64,000 bases of DNA from the NCBI GenBank assembly GCA_933207985.1, contig OW240913.1, positions 270,162,865-270,226,864 of the forward strand. The letters are read 5' to 3'. The translations under genes were made by a program, and so were the position numbers. Below are positions 54,801-60,234 of the stretch, piece after piece. The first letter of the stretch is position 1. The number at the start of each line of letters is the position of its first letter. The stretch comes from Pelobates cultripes. Taxonomy: Eukaryota > Chordata > Amphibia > Anura > Pelobatidae. Below the pieces are notes generated by a model. The model ran no database searches. It had not been told where the DNA came from and saw nothing but the letters and a program-made list of their open reading frames with translations.

Positions 54801-56580
54801 ATATATTTTGATTCACTTATGTTCTTAGCGTGTGCTCTTGTGGTTTTATGCATGTATATTAAAAGTTACGTTTTACATTTTAGTTAAAGTGGTAAATACA
54901 TTGTCTACCACTTACTGTCCCCATCCCTCCTAAGGGATTTACACTCTATAGGATACTCCTACCCCGGGGCAGGCCGCCAGTTGTATAACATGCAACATGT
55001 TGCAGCCAATTGTGTAACTTGTGGGAGCCAGGATATGACATCACTACGGCTCCCGGCATCACAAAGCAGCGTGCGAGGGAGCAAGAAGATCATTGCTCCC
55101 TTGCTGCCTACTTTCACGCCCGCCTGCCTTCCTGCCTGCACGCCCGCCCAGCAGCCCACTGGACCCCAGGTAAATATCTAAAAAAAAATCCAGCTCTCCC
55201 TAAAGTAGGTCGGCTGGGTGGATTTAAATAAAATAAAAAATAACAATAATTTGTGAGTGTTAAGGGAAAGCGTTTGTGTGTTTGTCAGTGAATGTGTGTG
55301 TGTGTGTCTGTGTGTCTGTGAGTGATTATGTGTGTCTGTCAGTGAATGTGTGTGTCTGTCAGTGTGTGTCTTTCAATGAGTATGTGTGTGTGTCTGTCAG
55401 TGAATGTGTGTGTGAATATCTGTCAGTGTGTCTGCGAGTGTCTGTCAGTAAGTATGTCAGTGAGTGTGTATGTATGTCTGCCATTGAGTGTGTATTTATG
55501 TCTGTCAGCATGTGTCTGTCAGTAAGTGTGTATGTATGTCTGTCGGTGAGTGTGTGTCTGTGAGTGTGTGTGTCTGAGTGTGTATGTCTGTGAGTGAGTG
55601 TTTGAGTGAGTGTGTTTGTCAGTAAGTGTGTGTGGGTGTGTCTGTGAGTGTGTCTCAGTGAATGTGTGTGTCTAAGTGATTTTGCATGGGTCAGTGTGTG
55701 TCTGTCAGATTGTGTGTCTGTCAGATTGTGTCAAATCAGTGAATGTGTGTATGTCAGTGTATCTAGGAGTGTGTGCTTGTCCGTGAGTGGGTGTGTCAGT
55801 GTGTGTCTGTCAGTCAAAATGTGTGTTACTCTTTAACAGGAAGGAATAGCAGGAAAGGGGTGGGAGACATTTAAATTAGGGGGTACCCAAGTTCCGTCAT
55901 ACCTAGGGCAGCACAAATCCAAAATACACCACTGTTGACTGCTCACCTTTAGGTTTACACATGCAGCAAAGAGAGTCCTTACAAGGCCTTCATATTCACC
56001 CTGTACTTCCTTCTTGATGGTCTCTTTAATAGTAAGAGTTTGCTCTTCGAGATATAAAATCCTTGCTCTGAGGGCTGTTATTTCAATAATCAGGTCATGG
56101 CTCAGCTCAGCTGTCTGACAAGTGATAAAAATTACTGTCAGGAAAGCCACACACATCTTCAACATTATACTGCTATAAACATTGCATAGTGCGTTTATCA
56201 TTCATAGACATTTTAATGTTCCTCCACTCAACTAGATCCTTTACCTTCATCTGTGGAAAGGGAGCAGCTCTCATTAGTTTTAGAAAAGTTGGTATAACTC
56301 TCAAAGTGTTAATCTTAATTTGAAAAAAATAACAGTTTAACACCATTCTATACAGTTATACAAATACAGAATTGATTGAATATTCATGACCAAAACTTAC
56401 CAGGTGAAAAATAAAATTACAGATTATCACAAGACACCTTTGTCTCCATATTATCATTTATATACCAGAAGCAAGTTGTACAATACAAGCTTTTAATTTT
56501 TGTAGAAAACTGGACCACTGACATACCTTACTATAGTTTGTTTCCACTTCCTTCTGATCCCCATGGAGTTCTAGCAATTC
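15738..56580 (-). CDS. CCDC162: Coiled-coil protein, C-terminal ten exons, probable CCDC162
   Basis: Exons in transcription order: 56580-56527, 56114-55947, 52979-52775, 49468-49334, 48923-48771, 45594-45385, 38591-38471, 21381-21265, 19256-19126, 15836-15738 (TGA at 15740-15738). All have AG/GT borders. Reading phases match at every junction except 55947/52979, where an exon of 3n+2 bases is missing or the short form starts at the ATG at 52978. The encoded part is rich in Glu, Lys, Gln and Leu heptads through the 38.5 kb exon. The tail is globular then basic. No catalytic domain is seen. Human CCDC162P lies tail-to-tail with CD164, as here; the name rests on this synteny and the coiled-coil character, not on a sequence match I could verify. 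The 5' end is off the right edge or unrecognised. Introns hold most of the window's transposons. Confidence 0.7.
15900..16395. repeat. MITE family 2 copy, boundaries partly seen
   Basis: Contains the same CTTACTT...GGGCAAAGC block as 735-890 and ends near 16.39 kb with GGTTGAAGTAACCATTTAA, the family-2 right end. A poly-A lies at 15.905-15.92 kb. Confidence 0.45.
16396..17540. other. Gap: intron, nothing recognised
   Basis: AT-rich intron DNA. The only structure seen is a short tandem duplication near 17471-17532 (two ~31-bp units containing TGTTTGGTATGGATT). Confidence 0.45.
17541..18312. mobile_element. TIR element, unclassified, with nested T2-like copy 4
   Basis: Inverted ends ACCCGTATTTACTCAAATCT and (reverse complement) ACCGTATGTACTCAAATCTA, both running into AATGCGC/AATGCTC. 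No clear target duplication. Copy 4 of the T2-like MITE is inserted within. No transposase. DNA transposon; superfamily not decided. Confidence 0.6.
17773..18116 (+). mobile_element. T2/Kolobok-like MITE, copy 4
   Basis: TTAA-bounded with TTAAAAGGGACACTCC / GGAGTGTCCCTTTAA ends, a hairpin (CCCAGACCACTTCTGCCC), and a CAGGTAAGTCA donor-like motif near 17997. An internally shortened member of the same subfamily as copy 3. Confidence 0.85.
18313..19125. other. Gap: intron, nothing recognised
   Basis: AT-rich intron sequence of the coiled-coil gene; no repeat boundaries or exons seen. Confidence 0.45.
19126..19256 (-). CDS. CCDC162-like penultimate exon
   Basis: Acceptor TTTCTTTAG, donor ACT|GTGAGT. 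It enters with 2 bases of a split codon and leaves in phase 0. Encodes [20 protein letters not shown], then a Lys/Arg/Pro-rich segment. Joined to the previous exon the split codon gives Val. Confidence 0.75.
20070..20236 (-). mobile_element. DIRS tyrosine-recombinase fragment inside the hAT element
   Basis: Nearly identical to 21984-22064 joined directly to 31062-31143, that is, the DIRS sequence without the LINE. It includes the unduplicated target GGAGTTCAGGAC and the segment coding for the end of the recombinase. Confidence 0.85.
20500..20870. repeat. TG-rich minisatellite (TGTCTGTCAGTGAG-type)
   Basis: Degenerate tandem array inside the hAT element. The same motif type occurs at 47.9, 55.26-55.83 and (as complement) 63.4-63.6 kb. 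Confidence 0.85.
21265..21381 (-). CDS. CCDC162-like exon
   Basis: Acceptor ATTCAG, donor TTTTG|GTGAAG. Enters with 2 bases and leaves with 1, matching both neighbours, which is why this donor was chosen over GTGTTA 19 bases further on. It encodes [20 protein letters not shown] and continues as a mixed, likely globular segment. Confidence 0.75.
22218..23213 (+). CDS. LINE ORF1 protein (L1-type RNA-binding chaperone)
   Basis: 331 residues, close to the usual length of L1 ORF1p, which trimerises, coats LINE RNA and is needed for retrotransposition. A disordered, charged head (1-65) is followed by a heptad-rich coiled coil (about 70-135), then an RRM-like domain opening with NIRVRGIPE (136 on) and a basic C-terminal domain with [11 protein letters not shown] near 230-245. 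The tail (about 290-331) is Pro/Ala/His-rich. No frameshift or stop. The start is the first ATG after the 5' UTR in this frame. Neighbour ORF2 lies over 2 kb downstream, so ORF2 must be translated by an unusual mechanism or from another RNA. Confidence 0.9.
   Translation: MGGSRKARNSAVAPIFRQKAEKAQAPSLEHSPSDSDSEMSSQAASDRAEAPLTRRDMKGFLADIRKSVAEELDKKLGPIMEGMADLSARTQATETKMAEAMETVQAHGGELQALREQLRSLEESNEDLNNRSRRNNIRVRGIPETVSTELLTDTLTEAFRNLLPEASNADLLMDRAHRALRAPSNIATTPRDVIVRLHFFHVKERIMRAARETPIEVEGVQVQLYQDLAPTTLKRRRDLRPLTHHLTQQGLRYAWGHPFKLIVRREGRFHAISRAEEVPAFLDLLGLPQLPEPLHPASALPAPATSRNLPHSRRDGLHSHTELQRPDAARN
23214..25800 (+). other. Long inter-ORF region of the LINE
   Basis: About 2.6 kb, C/A-rich, with several short open frames that look like composition artefacts. 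It contains a G-rich tract at 23545-23660 with many GGG/GGGG runs (quadruplex-capable) and a pyrimidine run at 25380-25420. In mammalian L1 the ORFs are separated by only tens of bases. Confidence 0.7.
25801..29628 (+). CDS. LINE ORF2 protein: endonuclease and reverse transcriptase
   Basis: From the ATG at 25801, 1275 residues. The open frame extends upstream to an ATG at 25312, but those 163 residues are Pro/Thr-rich and low-complexity. The later start places catalytic Asn14 (SLNVKG) and Glu43 (LLQETH) exactly where L1 endonucleases have them, with GGDMNATH (Asp146, Asn148) and [10 protein letters not shown] completing the APE site. Reverse transcriptase: [27 protein letters not shown] and catalytic YADD (711-714). 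The C-terminus has CX3CX7HX4C (CWKLC...HCWWTC), the L1 zinc knuckle. It nicks target DNA and copies LINE RNA by target-primed reverse transcription. All key residues are intact. L1/Tx1 clade; exact family not determined. Confidence 0.93.
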   Translation: MAPPSTKIRLTSLNVKGLHSPGKRHGMLRWANRTGADIILLQETHFTDQKCFPLTNRRFKRYFLANSPDPKKKGVAILLRNSCPLEDIHTLTDPNGRYLFLTGNIGMASFAVCSLYAPATPDPTFWSTFKAHLGSITAKYLIVGGDMNATHAPAIDRRAQNDTTPAPTRNDKLYASFLNETMLLDIWRAHHPADRDFTFYSHTHRSYSRIDCFLVTQTTQPWTTHSQIGNITWSDHAEITLDLQIPRLSRPWRWRLNPWILRDKETVQTITGHLQTYFELNATEDMAPTTVWAAHKATIRGHLIAIATAHKKRRLRDLTEALAKLTKLETLHKRHPSDTVLKELTELREHLRQLSSADVARNLMWTKQRFYEKGNKADALLANCLKKRQDNKRISKIRTSTGEITKNPDRIAQEFLQYYTKLYDHADPSGPTGDESQRERISSFLRPLNLPTLSTQAQALLEAPMEGEELAQVLKTLKPMKSPGPDGFTALYYKTFQATLIPHLSKTFNSILQGQRLPPDMLTADICLLPKPGKDQLEPGHYRPISLLNIDLKILTKALAIRLNTCLPQLIHPDQVGFIPKRQASDNTRRAFNTIWYTQNRNIPAVMLSLDAEKAFDRLLWPYMFQILTHLNFPSGFMNALEAIYSHPKGKLLLPNIEAQTFTIKNGTRQGCPLSPLIFAISLEPLLQAIRNHPDIQGIQIRQEKYAVAAYADDVLLTLADPIPSLHATLEVIAEYSSFSGYKINQTKSVLIPIAMGPRQIQLLRNSFPFQISTSHLTYLGTRLSPNLEDTYDLNYRPLLKTAHQDLQRWDKLGISWLGRVTTIKMNLLPRFLYLFQTLPIPIQKKDFKDLQTAIDKFIWRGKRPRIRRSTMYVPKTSGGLGLPNFQQYYNAAQLAHVQHWHAPPSTKRWVDLEHDVMGWDLPSSYMWVPPVHRPLPPPTSPAITHTLELWDKLNPKYELSSFISPVTPIYRNKLFPPGMLAKHFRAFDQRDISRLLHLYHQGEIIDYKDLPDSDTLTTADHFRYIQLRDLARQPMIKQAGTSPPTPFEKRCFDAPLHPGQISSLYSTLTTHTSHINLTYIAAWERDLGPPEESSDWAEIWEATNSLTVCVTHKEQAYKTMFRWYLTPHRLHKMGQKPDTQCWKLCGETGSYIHCWWTCPKIKPLWSAICGLIEQILNKPYPAQPWMILLNKPLDSLTRSENKLAARITLTARRAIAERWADHRIPALSTIINKIIETRDLDELTAQIHDSYKAFHRTWDPWDMNYPTLGNIEVT
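29629..30690 (+). other. LINE 3' UTR with native polyadenylation signal
   Basis: GC-rich, no long real frame. G-rich run near 29780-29820 and pyrimidine run 30325-30400. It ends in AATAAAGAATTTATAAAAAA (30665-30684). Very similar tails end the retroposon at 49.6-50.8 kb and, inverted, the one at 58.5 kb, which marks this as the family's own 3' end. Confidence 0.7.
30691..31046 (+). other. Extra 3' segment of the LINE, probable 3' transduction
   Basis: About 330 bp of different, AT-richer sequence between the native LINE tail and the terminal poly-A that abuts the target duplication. Since it lies inside the duplication it arrived with the LINE. Simplest reading: read-through of the native polyA signal at a source locus. 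A separate later insertion is less likely because no second duplication was seen. Confidence 0.6.
31047..32065 (-). pseudogene. DIRS tyrosine recombinase, frame-broken and LINE-interrupted
   Basis: The enzyme joins the circular DIRS cDNA into the genome in place of an integrase. Two overlapping frames on the minus strand (32065-31823 and 31842-31126) give a recombinase: [11 protein letters not shown] (the first catalytic Arg box), and in another frame RAHSTRSMD (HxxR box). The end of the protein (about 31140-31050) keeps FVKHYKVD, the Tyr nucleophile region. The L1-like LINE inserted just after it. Frameshifts between the Arg box and the HxxR box show it is not functional. Confidence 0.8.
32066..33684 (-). 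pseudogene. DIRS reverse transcriptase / RNase H, degraded
   Basis: Overlapping minus frames (33684-33412, 33518-32496, 33415-32831, 32724-32467, 32470-32138) together span the DIRS RT and RNase H. Recognisable pieces: [35 protein letters not shown] and a later [14 protein letters not shown] RNase H strand ([11 protein letters not shown]). The catalytic YLDD box is replaced by NLNA (in [12 protein letters not shown]), so both aspartates are lost. At least two frameshifts. Inactive. Confidence 0.82.
33749..34255 (-). pseudogene. DIRS gag-like region, partial frame
   Basis: 168 codons open on the minus strand: helical segment, [20 protein letters not shown], then a basic, Arg/Tyr-rich tail, as in frog and fish DIRS gag-like proteins. 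Upstream gag sequence continues to 34337 and beyond the two insertions, without one continuous frame. Confidence 0.7.
34338..34520 (+). mobile_element. 183-bp retrocopy inserted in the DIRS element
   Basis: Flanked by AGAAAGATCTGCATCC at 34322-34337 and 34521-34536, ends in AATATAAAGAATAAA plus poly-A. Typical L1-mobilised, 5'-truncated copy. The source RNA is not recognised: a SINE, LINE end or processed 3' UTR. Confidence 0.82.
34744..35220 (-). mobile_element. T2/Kolobok-like MITE, copy 5, nested in DIRS
   Basis: Inverted relative to copies 1, 2 and 6. Ends TTAGGACCACTATAG / CTAGAGTGGTCCTTTAA, one TTAA mutated. The hairpin and the donor-like motif (ACTTACC on plus, near 34864) are conserved. 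It splits the DIRS gag region. Confidence 0.88.
35925..36090. repeat. (ACAC/ACAG)n microsatellite within DIRS
   Basis: ACACACATACAGAC-type degenerate tandem array. Overlapping Thr/His and Cys/Val frames are artefacts. Confidence 0.9.
36683..37346. other. Gap: intron, nothing recognised
   Basis: Unique-looking AT-rich intron sequence between the DIRS right end and T2-like copy 6. Confidence 0.45.
37347..37788 (+). mobile_element. T2/Kolobok-like MITE, copy 6
   Basis: TTAA-bounded, TTAAAGGACCCC / AGTGGTCCTTTAA ends, with hairpin, AGCAGTTCCAGAGAAACTGCT palindrome and AGAGGTAAGTTTA near 37690. Closest to copy 2. Confidence 0.88.
38471..38591 (-). CDS. CCDC162-like exon
   Basis: Acceptor TTTGTCCAG, donor ACAG|GTGAGA, 121 bp, phase 0 in and phase 1 out. 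Encodes [20 protein letters not shown] and onward, coiled-coil-like then Ser-rich. Confidence 0.78.
38592..39049. other. Gap: intron, nothing recognised
   Basis: No repeat or exon identified between this exon and the CR1 LINE. Confidence 0.4.
39050..42165 (+). mobile_element. CR1-type LINE, 5'-truncated and decayed
   Basis: It starts within the C-terminal part of ORF1 ([25 protein letters not shown]: the esterase-like domain of CR1 ORF1; 39.05-39.32 kb). ORF2 follows with an endonuclease ([41 protein letters not shown]) and a reverse transcriptase. The 3' end has ACTAGATGGGCCGAATGG and ATTCTATGTTTCTATA, the usual CR1/L2-type frog LINE end, with no poly-A. Several frame breaks. Opposite strand to its host gene. 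Confidence 0.9.
39383..41966 (+). pseudogene. CR1 ORF2, frame-broken, catalytic RT box deleted
   Basis: Open pieces at 39401-39601, 39762-40331 and 40686-41966 in different frames. The last covers RT motifs from [11 protein letters not shown] through [13 protein letters not shown] and [11 protein letters not shown], then jumps directly to [21 protein letters not shown]. The stretch that should hold the catalytic FADD/YADD and its neighbours is missing. The thumb and C-terminus ([22 protein letters not shown]) are well preserved. Confidence 0.88.
42166..44133. other. Gap: intron, with a solo T2-like end
   Basis: Mostly unrecognised AT-rich intron. 42927-42961 is a lone T2-like right end (TTTTCCTGGCACTATAGT). 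No exon seen. Confidence 0.4.
44134..44414. mobile_element. Tc1/mariner-type remnant, about 280 bp
   Basis: Left end TACACTATATGGCCAAATAC and right end GTTCACATATTTTTGGCCTT are decayed versions of the common Tc1-like termini. A short stretch near 44170-44210 resembles the end of a transposase gene (GGCCTCAACCCCACTGAACC = DLNP..E region). No intact frame. Confidence 0.65.
44415..45384. other. Gap: intron, nothing recognised
   Basis: AT-rich intron sequence without recognisable repeat or exon. Confidence 0.4.
45385..45594 (-). CDS. CCDC162-like coiled-coil exon
   Basis: Acceptor GTCCTGCAG, donor AAGCAG|GTAATG, 210 bp, phase 0/0. Encodes [20 protein letters not shown] and onward: strongly heptad-like, Lys/Glu-rich. 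Confidence 0.8.
45870..47263 (+). mobile_element. Non-autonomous LINE-like retroposon, 1.39 kb
   Basis: Flanked by a 16-bp duplication AAGAACAAAAACTGCC (45854-45869 and 47264-47279) with a 3' A-run. Near its start, GGGGCGGAGCCTAGC resembles the 5' end of the L1-like LINE (GGAGGCGGAGCCTGG). No long real coding frame. Likely mobilised by L1 machinery. Confidence 0.8.
47619..48467. mobile_element. hAT-type non-autonomous transposon, 849 bp
   Basis: Perfect 8-bp duplication GTCTACAC (47611-47618, 48468-48475). Inverted ends CAAGCATGTCAAACTCGCGG / CAAGCATGTCAAACGCAAAG, followed on both sides by GGCCC-rich sequence. The interior carries the GC-rich GCGCGAGGGAGC module (about 47770-47890) and a short TG minisatellite (47905-48025). 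No transposase. Confidence 0.88.
48771..48923 (-). CDS. CCDC162-like coiled-coil exon
   Basis: Acceptor TTTACAG, donor AAACAG|GTACAC, 153 bp, phase 0/0. Encodes [20 protein letters not shown] and onward, with Leu heptads. Confidence 0.8.
49334..49468 (-). CDS. CCDC162-like coiled-coil exon
   Basis: Acceptor TTTTTTAG, donor GAAAAG|GTGAAG, 135 bp, phase 0/0. Encodes [20 protein letters not shown] and a basic end ([10 protein letters not shown]). Confidence 0.78.
49615..50811 (+). mobile_element. Non-autonomous LINE-like retroposon, 1.2 kb
   Basis: Flanked by GGCAAAATCA (49605-49614, 50812-50821). It begins TGGGGCAGAGCTGCCGAGCC and ends AATAAAGAATTTAAAAATAT, almost identical to the native tail of the L1-like LINE at 30665. 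Only short, composition-driven frames. Confidence 0.78.
50822..52774. other. Gap: intron, nothing recognised
   Basis: AT-rich intron sequence. No exon or bounded repeat found. Confidence 0.45.
52775..52979 (-). CDS. CCDC162-like coiled-coil exon
   Basis: Acceptor TTTTTCAG, donor CCATG|GTAAGG, 205 bp. The only open frame starts with one leftover base then ATG ([20 protein letters not shown]). Its entry phase does not fit the exon at 55947-56114. Either one exon of 3n+2 bases between them was not seen, or this ATG starts a shorter product. Confidence 0.75.
53055..53424. mobile_element. T2-like TTAA MITE, diverged
   Basis: TTAGAGGAACACTTCAAGCA / (reverse complement of right end) TTAAAGATGCATTCCAAGCA, with a subterminal hairpin AACCACTACGGCTCAGTGTAGTGGTT (shown: arms AACCACTAC/GTAGTGGTT). 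An older relative of copies 1-6. Confidence 0.65.
53548..54959. mobile_element. Foldback-type element with ~375-bp inverted arms
   Basis: Left arm 53548-53924 and right arm 54586-54959 are near-complete inverted copies (ends GGAGTATCC / GGATACTCC) around a ~660-bp unique loop. No transposase and no target duplication seen. Its right edge abuts the truncated hAT-like element. Long arms suggest a foldback or long-TIR DNA transposon. Confidence 0.8.
54960..55934. mobile_element. hAT-like element, left end missing
   Basis: The right end (AAATCCAAAATACACCACTG) matches that of the 19.9-21.0 kb hAT element. The interior has the same GC-rich module (about 54990-55170) and TG minisatellite (55256-55830). 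The left terminus is lost where it meets the foldback. Its right end lies 12 bases inside the intron after the donor at 55946. Confidence 0.75.
55256..55830. repeat. TG-rich minisatellite
   Basis: About 575 bp of TGTGTGTCTGTCAGTGAATG-type degenerate units. Overlapping Cys/Val/Ser frames are artefacts. Confidence 0.92.
55947..56114 (-). CDS. CCDC162-like coiled-coil exon
   Basis: Acceptor CACTTGTCAG, donor CTAAAG|GTGAGC, 168 bp, phase 0/0. Encodes [20 protein letters not shown] and a Lys/Glu coiled coil, ending AACVNLK. Confidence 0.8.
56527..56580 (-). CDS. CCDC162-like 54-bp exon
   Basis: Acceptor CTTCCTGCAG, donor AGTAAG|GTATGT. 18 codons, [18 protein letters not shown], in phase with the next exon. 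Short, but both splice sites are strong. Confidence 0.65.
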
Positions 56581-56800
56581 CTGCAGGAAGTATTAATAAA
56601 TAAATTATAGGGTTCCCACTCTAACATCAATAAAAGCATCTATTATTCTATAAAATATTATACTAAAGCTGTGTGTGCCTCACATTTCGTGGTCTTGCAC
56701 TGACATTTTTAATCAATCATTTCTACCAAAAAACTGAATTCTAGATTTTATTTCCATTCAATGCAAAAGCGGAAGTCAAATATATTCACAGCCCCTAGAA

Positions 56801-56933
56801 CAGGTTTCCCCAAACTCCGGCCCACCAGATGTTGCTTAACTACAACTCCCATGATTCTCAGCCTATTTCATTCATAGAATCATGGGAATTGTAGTTCAGC
56901 AAAACCTGGAGGGCCGGCGTTTGGGGAAGACTG
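56801..56933. mobile_element. hAT-type MITE, 133 bp
   Basis: Perfect 8-bp duplication CCCTAGAA (56793-56800, 56934-56941). Inverted ends CAGGTTTCCCCAAACTCCGG / CAGTCTTCCCCAAACGCCGG and an inner hairpin ACTACAACTCCCATGATTCT. This palindromic type is widespread in vertebrates. Confidence 0.9.
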
Positions 56934-56941
56934 CCCTAGAA

Positions 56942-58510
56942 CATCTGTTTGATGTTTGAAAGTTTAGTATGTTTTTTTTCTACATAAAACACTAAGCATA
57001 ACAGACATGTACAAATATGCAAAACATCTAAAACACATCACATAATAATGTGCTTCATGCTTGTGTGAGATAACACTTTCACAATGAATATTAAAAATAT
57101 CTCCACAAAAAAATTAAAAAATTAAAGTTATTGGAAAACATCTGGAGAAAAATTCTCAGAAGAGGTTTATTTAAAGCATCACATCTTCAATCTTAACATA
57201 ATGAATAATAGGAATTTACAGTATTAGGATTATGAGGATGTAACTTTGATTTGTGCTTCGTAGCATATCATGTACGTTCCTTCACAGTTTAAAAACTACT
57301 GAACCATTGCTGTACATCACTTTCTTCGCTATATGGTGCCATGTAAGTGAGTGATATATTTTTCTACTTTCTATTTTTATTTACATTAGACATTTTGAAA
57401 AAAAAAGTGAGAGCTTTTTTGAGGATATATTTTCATTTGGAGTGTTTTTATACCATGTGACGTGAAAAATGATGCAAACAAAAAAAGGATGGAGTCACCA
57501 ATGTAATGTGTCTGCTTGTTCCTGTGGTTTCGATGGTAACTGCCCCAGGTTTAGTACTTTATGCCACATTTCAGAACACATCACTTTTTATACATATTCC
57601 CCCATCGTTTTTGGAACAGTTATTCACTGAACACCAAAATGTAGAGAAGTGAAAACTGAAAAGCACAATTTGTTTGGCCATTTTAAAATCAGTTTTGTAA
57701 TTTTCCACTAAGACATCGATTGATTGTCCACACATTATACCAAAGCTGTGCCTCACATTTTGTGGTCTTCCATGCTATTAACATATTTTTTTTAATGATT
57801 CATTTCTATTAATATCAAATTCTAGAATATATTTTCGTGCACATGAAAAGATTAAACGTCAAATACATTCTCACCTGCAAACTGTACTTATACAAACCAC
57901 AAGCTATAAAAAGCATACAACGTTTTTGGGTGGTTAGTGGTACAACAAAAACAACTAAACAAAAACAAACACGAACCATTTTATAACTTCTAGTAGTGAC
58001 AACAGAAACCTCAATACAATAGTTCAACAGCACTTCTCCTGCTATAGAGGCCAGGACTATGACTCAAGTCCATCTCTCTCTCCTACCATATTATTTTTCT
58101 AATCGCTCAGCATTACAACAGAGCTGCATGTGGATAACATTCAAGTGTGATTAAACACATTAAATGTGTTAATGCATCAGTTTTTTTTTTTTTTAAATCT
58201 TAACACAGTATATACAGAATACATTAGTCTAACAAACACATTTATATAGTAAATTACAGCACTAAGTGAGACTAAGCATTAGTTAACATGGGCTGCAATG
58301 TTTTCATTCTGGGGGATTTTTTTAGAATGTTTTCAAATATATGTACGAAAATCATATGGGAAGCTATCACACTAGCTGTTGCTGGACCATGACAGAGTTA
58401 TCACAGAGTTATTCACGAAATTGAGAATTTAAGGTGAATTCAAAGTGAATTTAAAATTAATTTATAATTTATGGTCACAATAGATGGCTTGGAAATTTTG
58501 TGTCTCTTTA
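56942..58510. other. Gap: intron or upstream region, nothing recognised
   Basis: AT-rich. No exon of the coiled-coil gene was found to the right of 56580, so the missing 5' part is probably beyond the window. Confidence 0.4.
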
Positions 58511-58524
58511 ATTCTGTAATATAT

Positions 58525-59675
58525 ATATATATATATATATATTGTAAATTCTTTATTTCAAAGATTTTGCAGTTGTATCAGTGTACAGAAAGGAAGGGTG
58601 AGGGGTTAACAACATAAAATAGTGAACTTGCGCAGTATACATTTTGCTTTCTAGTTGTTCTATCCCCTGTTCTCGCAAGTAGCCTCATTATTTGCGGCTT
58701 GTATAGTAATTCTAAACATTTTGTGTGTGTCTTATTAGTGGCGTTTCACGAGTAGTTCGACCATGAGAAGTTTATTAGTCAGGTAATTGTCTTCAGTTCG
58801 TCTCAGGGAATTCTGTGGGCAAGCTTGCTTTTTGTTACGCGTGTCTGTATCTCCTAATTAGATAATGAATTTGGTGTGGTCAGGCGTGGGGGCAGTGCTG
58901 GTTAACTTTAGTCCTCTACTCCTAAACTGTCCTCATATCTCGGCTGGTTTGGCTGATTATCGTCTGGGAGGTAGCAGGTGTCTAATTAGTGAGGGATACA
59001 TGTACGTTCCTAGTGGTATGCTGTAGCACTCCTTCCGAGGCTCTGCTCAGGTGTATCCCGCATGAAACATTTCTCTTTTCTCCTTCTATGTGCTATGTGT
59101 GGGACAAGCTGTCAAGTCTGAGCAATTGTAGTAGGCTTAGTGATTGATCGTTGCACCTTCCTAGTGTGTAAATTAAGCCTCCGTCAATATTATTATCTAG
59201 CTTGTGTTCCTGTCTCCCGCCTAGTAGTAGGCATCTCATCGCGTATATATCTTCCACAGTCCAGCTGTTTGTGTTACCTGTATTTTACTGACTCCTTCTG
59301 TCCTTTGGGGTCAGTTAATCATAGAACATTCATGTCAGTCAAAGTGAGGACAGTATCTTGTGGTCAGCTCTCTAGTGGATATGGCTGTTCCAAAGTCTCT
59401 ATTTTCTGTATATGTGAGTGGCTGTTCAATGTGTTAGTGTTAAGCCATGTAGTGTCTGCGGTATGCATTTCTCGGTTCCTCCATCTCCGTCTGCCCCAGA
59501 CAGTTTTTATAAGGTGGTGTTTGGTTATATAGGTGTGGTGGAGTCAGATTAGGGTGAGAAGAATGAAGGGGGGCAGGTGGGAGTGAAGCTGTAGTGTGGA
59601 AAAGGTTAAGGATATTACTCAATAGTAGGTGGGGAGGGGGGGGGAAGGGGAATGGAGGTGTGCGTGGGCTCCCTA
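58525..59675 (-). mobile_element. Non-autonomous LINE-like retroposon, minus orientation
   Basis: CTGTAATATAT occurs at 58514-58524 and 59676-59686, a plausible duplication. On the minus strand the element ends ...TTGAAATAAAGAATTTACAA then (AT)n, the same tail type as the L1-like LINE. The interior is C-rich on the minus strand, without intact ORF. Confidence 0.65.
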
Positions 59676-60019
59676 CTGTAATATATTTAAACTCTGGTAT
59701 CATTGGTATTTGTTTGGAGAAGCTTTCTTGAGAGCATCTGGGCATGTCAAAAAATGGGTCTGGTTTGAAATCTGCCCTCTTTCAGCAGCTTTTGCGCATG
59801 TCTATTGTTTTTTTAAGAAGGATTCTCAAAAAATTGATTTTTAAGACGAATTGTCAAGACTTGTCATTTGTGCAGTAGAGCCAGCTGCTCATGAGTGGAG
59901 GCTTGCTATTGGTCTCTCTATTCAGGGGCTATAAATGGCTCAGAGCACCAAAGGGAGGGGTTACAGTCAGTAGTGGGATTCAAAAATGTTAGTAACTAGT
60001 TCCAACGTTTCGTGTTTCC

Positions 60020-60234
60020 AACTGCACAGGGTCAGCCCAAGACATTGTGCTGCCTGGGTCCAAGACTCTTCCCCTCCCAGTCATGTACTCGCACGCACAA
60101 ATACATCGACGCAGTCACTCATATACACCCTTTGACGGAAAAACACCCATATTAATGCATAAAAATTGTATTTCATACCAATGAGCAGTAAATACAAAAT
60201 TATTTTTATATTATATATATGTACATACACACAC
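60020..60234. repeat. hAT-like end fragment
   Basis: CAGGGTCAGCCCAAGACATT then GTGCTGCCTGGG at 60028 looks like the left end of a hAT relative (compare CAGGGCCGGTGCAAGG at 62203), followed by CACA-rich sequence. The partner end is not identified because later insertions follow. Confidence 0.35.

Noticed and set aside
56245..56250. Possible 6-base micro-exon (ATGAAG) with acceptor and donor
   Set aside because: Keeps phase and has good-looking sites, but a 6-base match is too likely by chance without transcript data.
57571..58033. Minus-strand frames of 61 and 72 codons as further coiled-coil exons
   Set aside because: No heptad character and no matching splice sites or phase.
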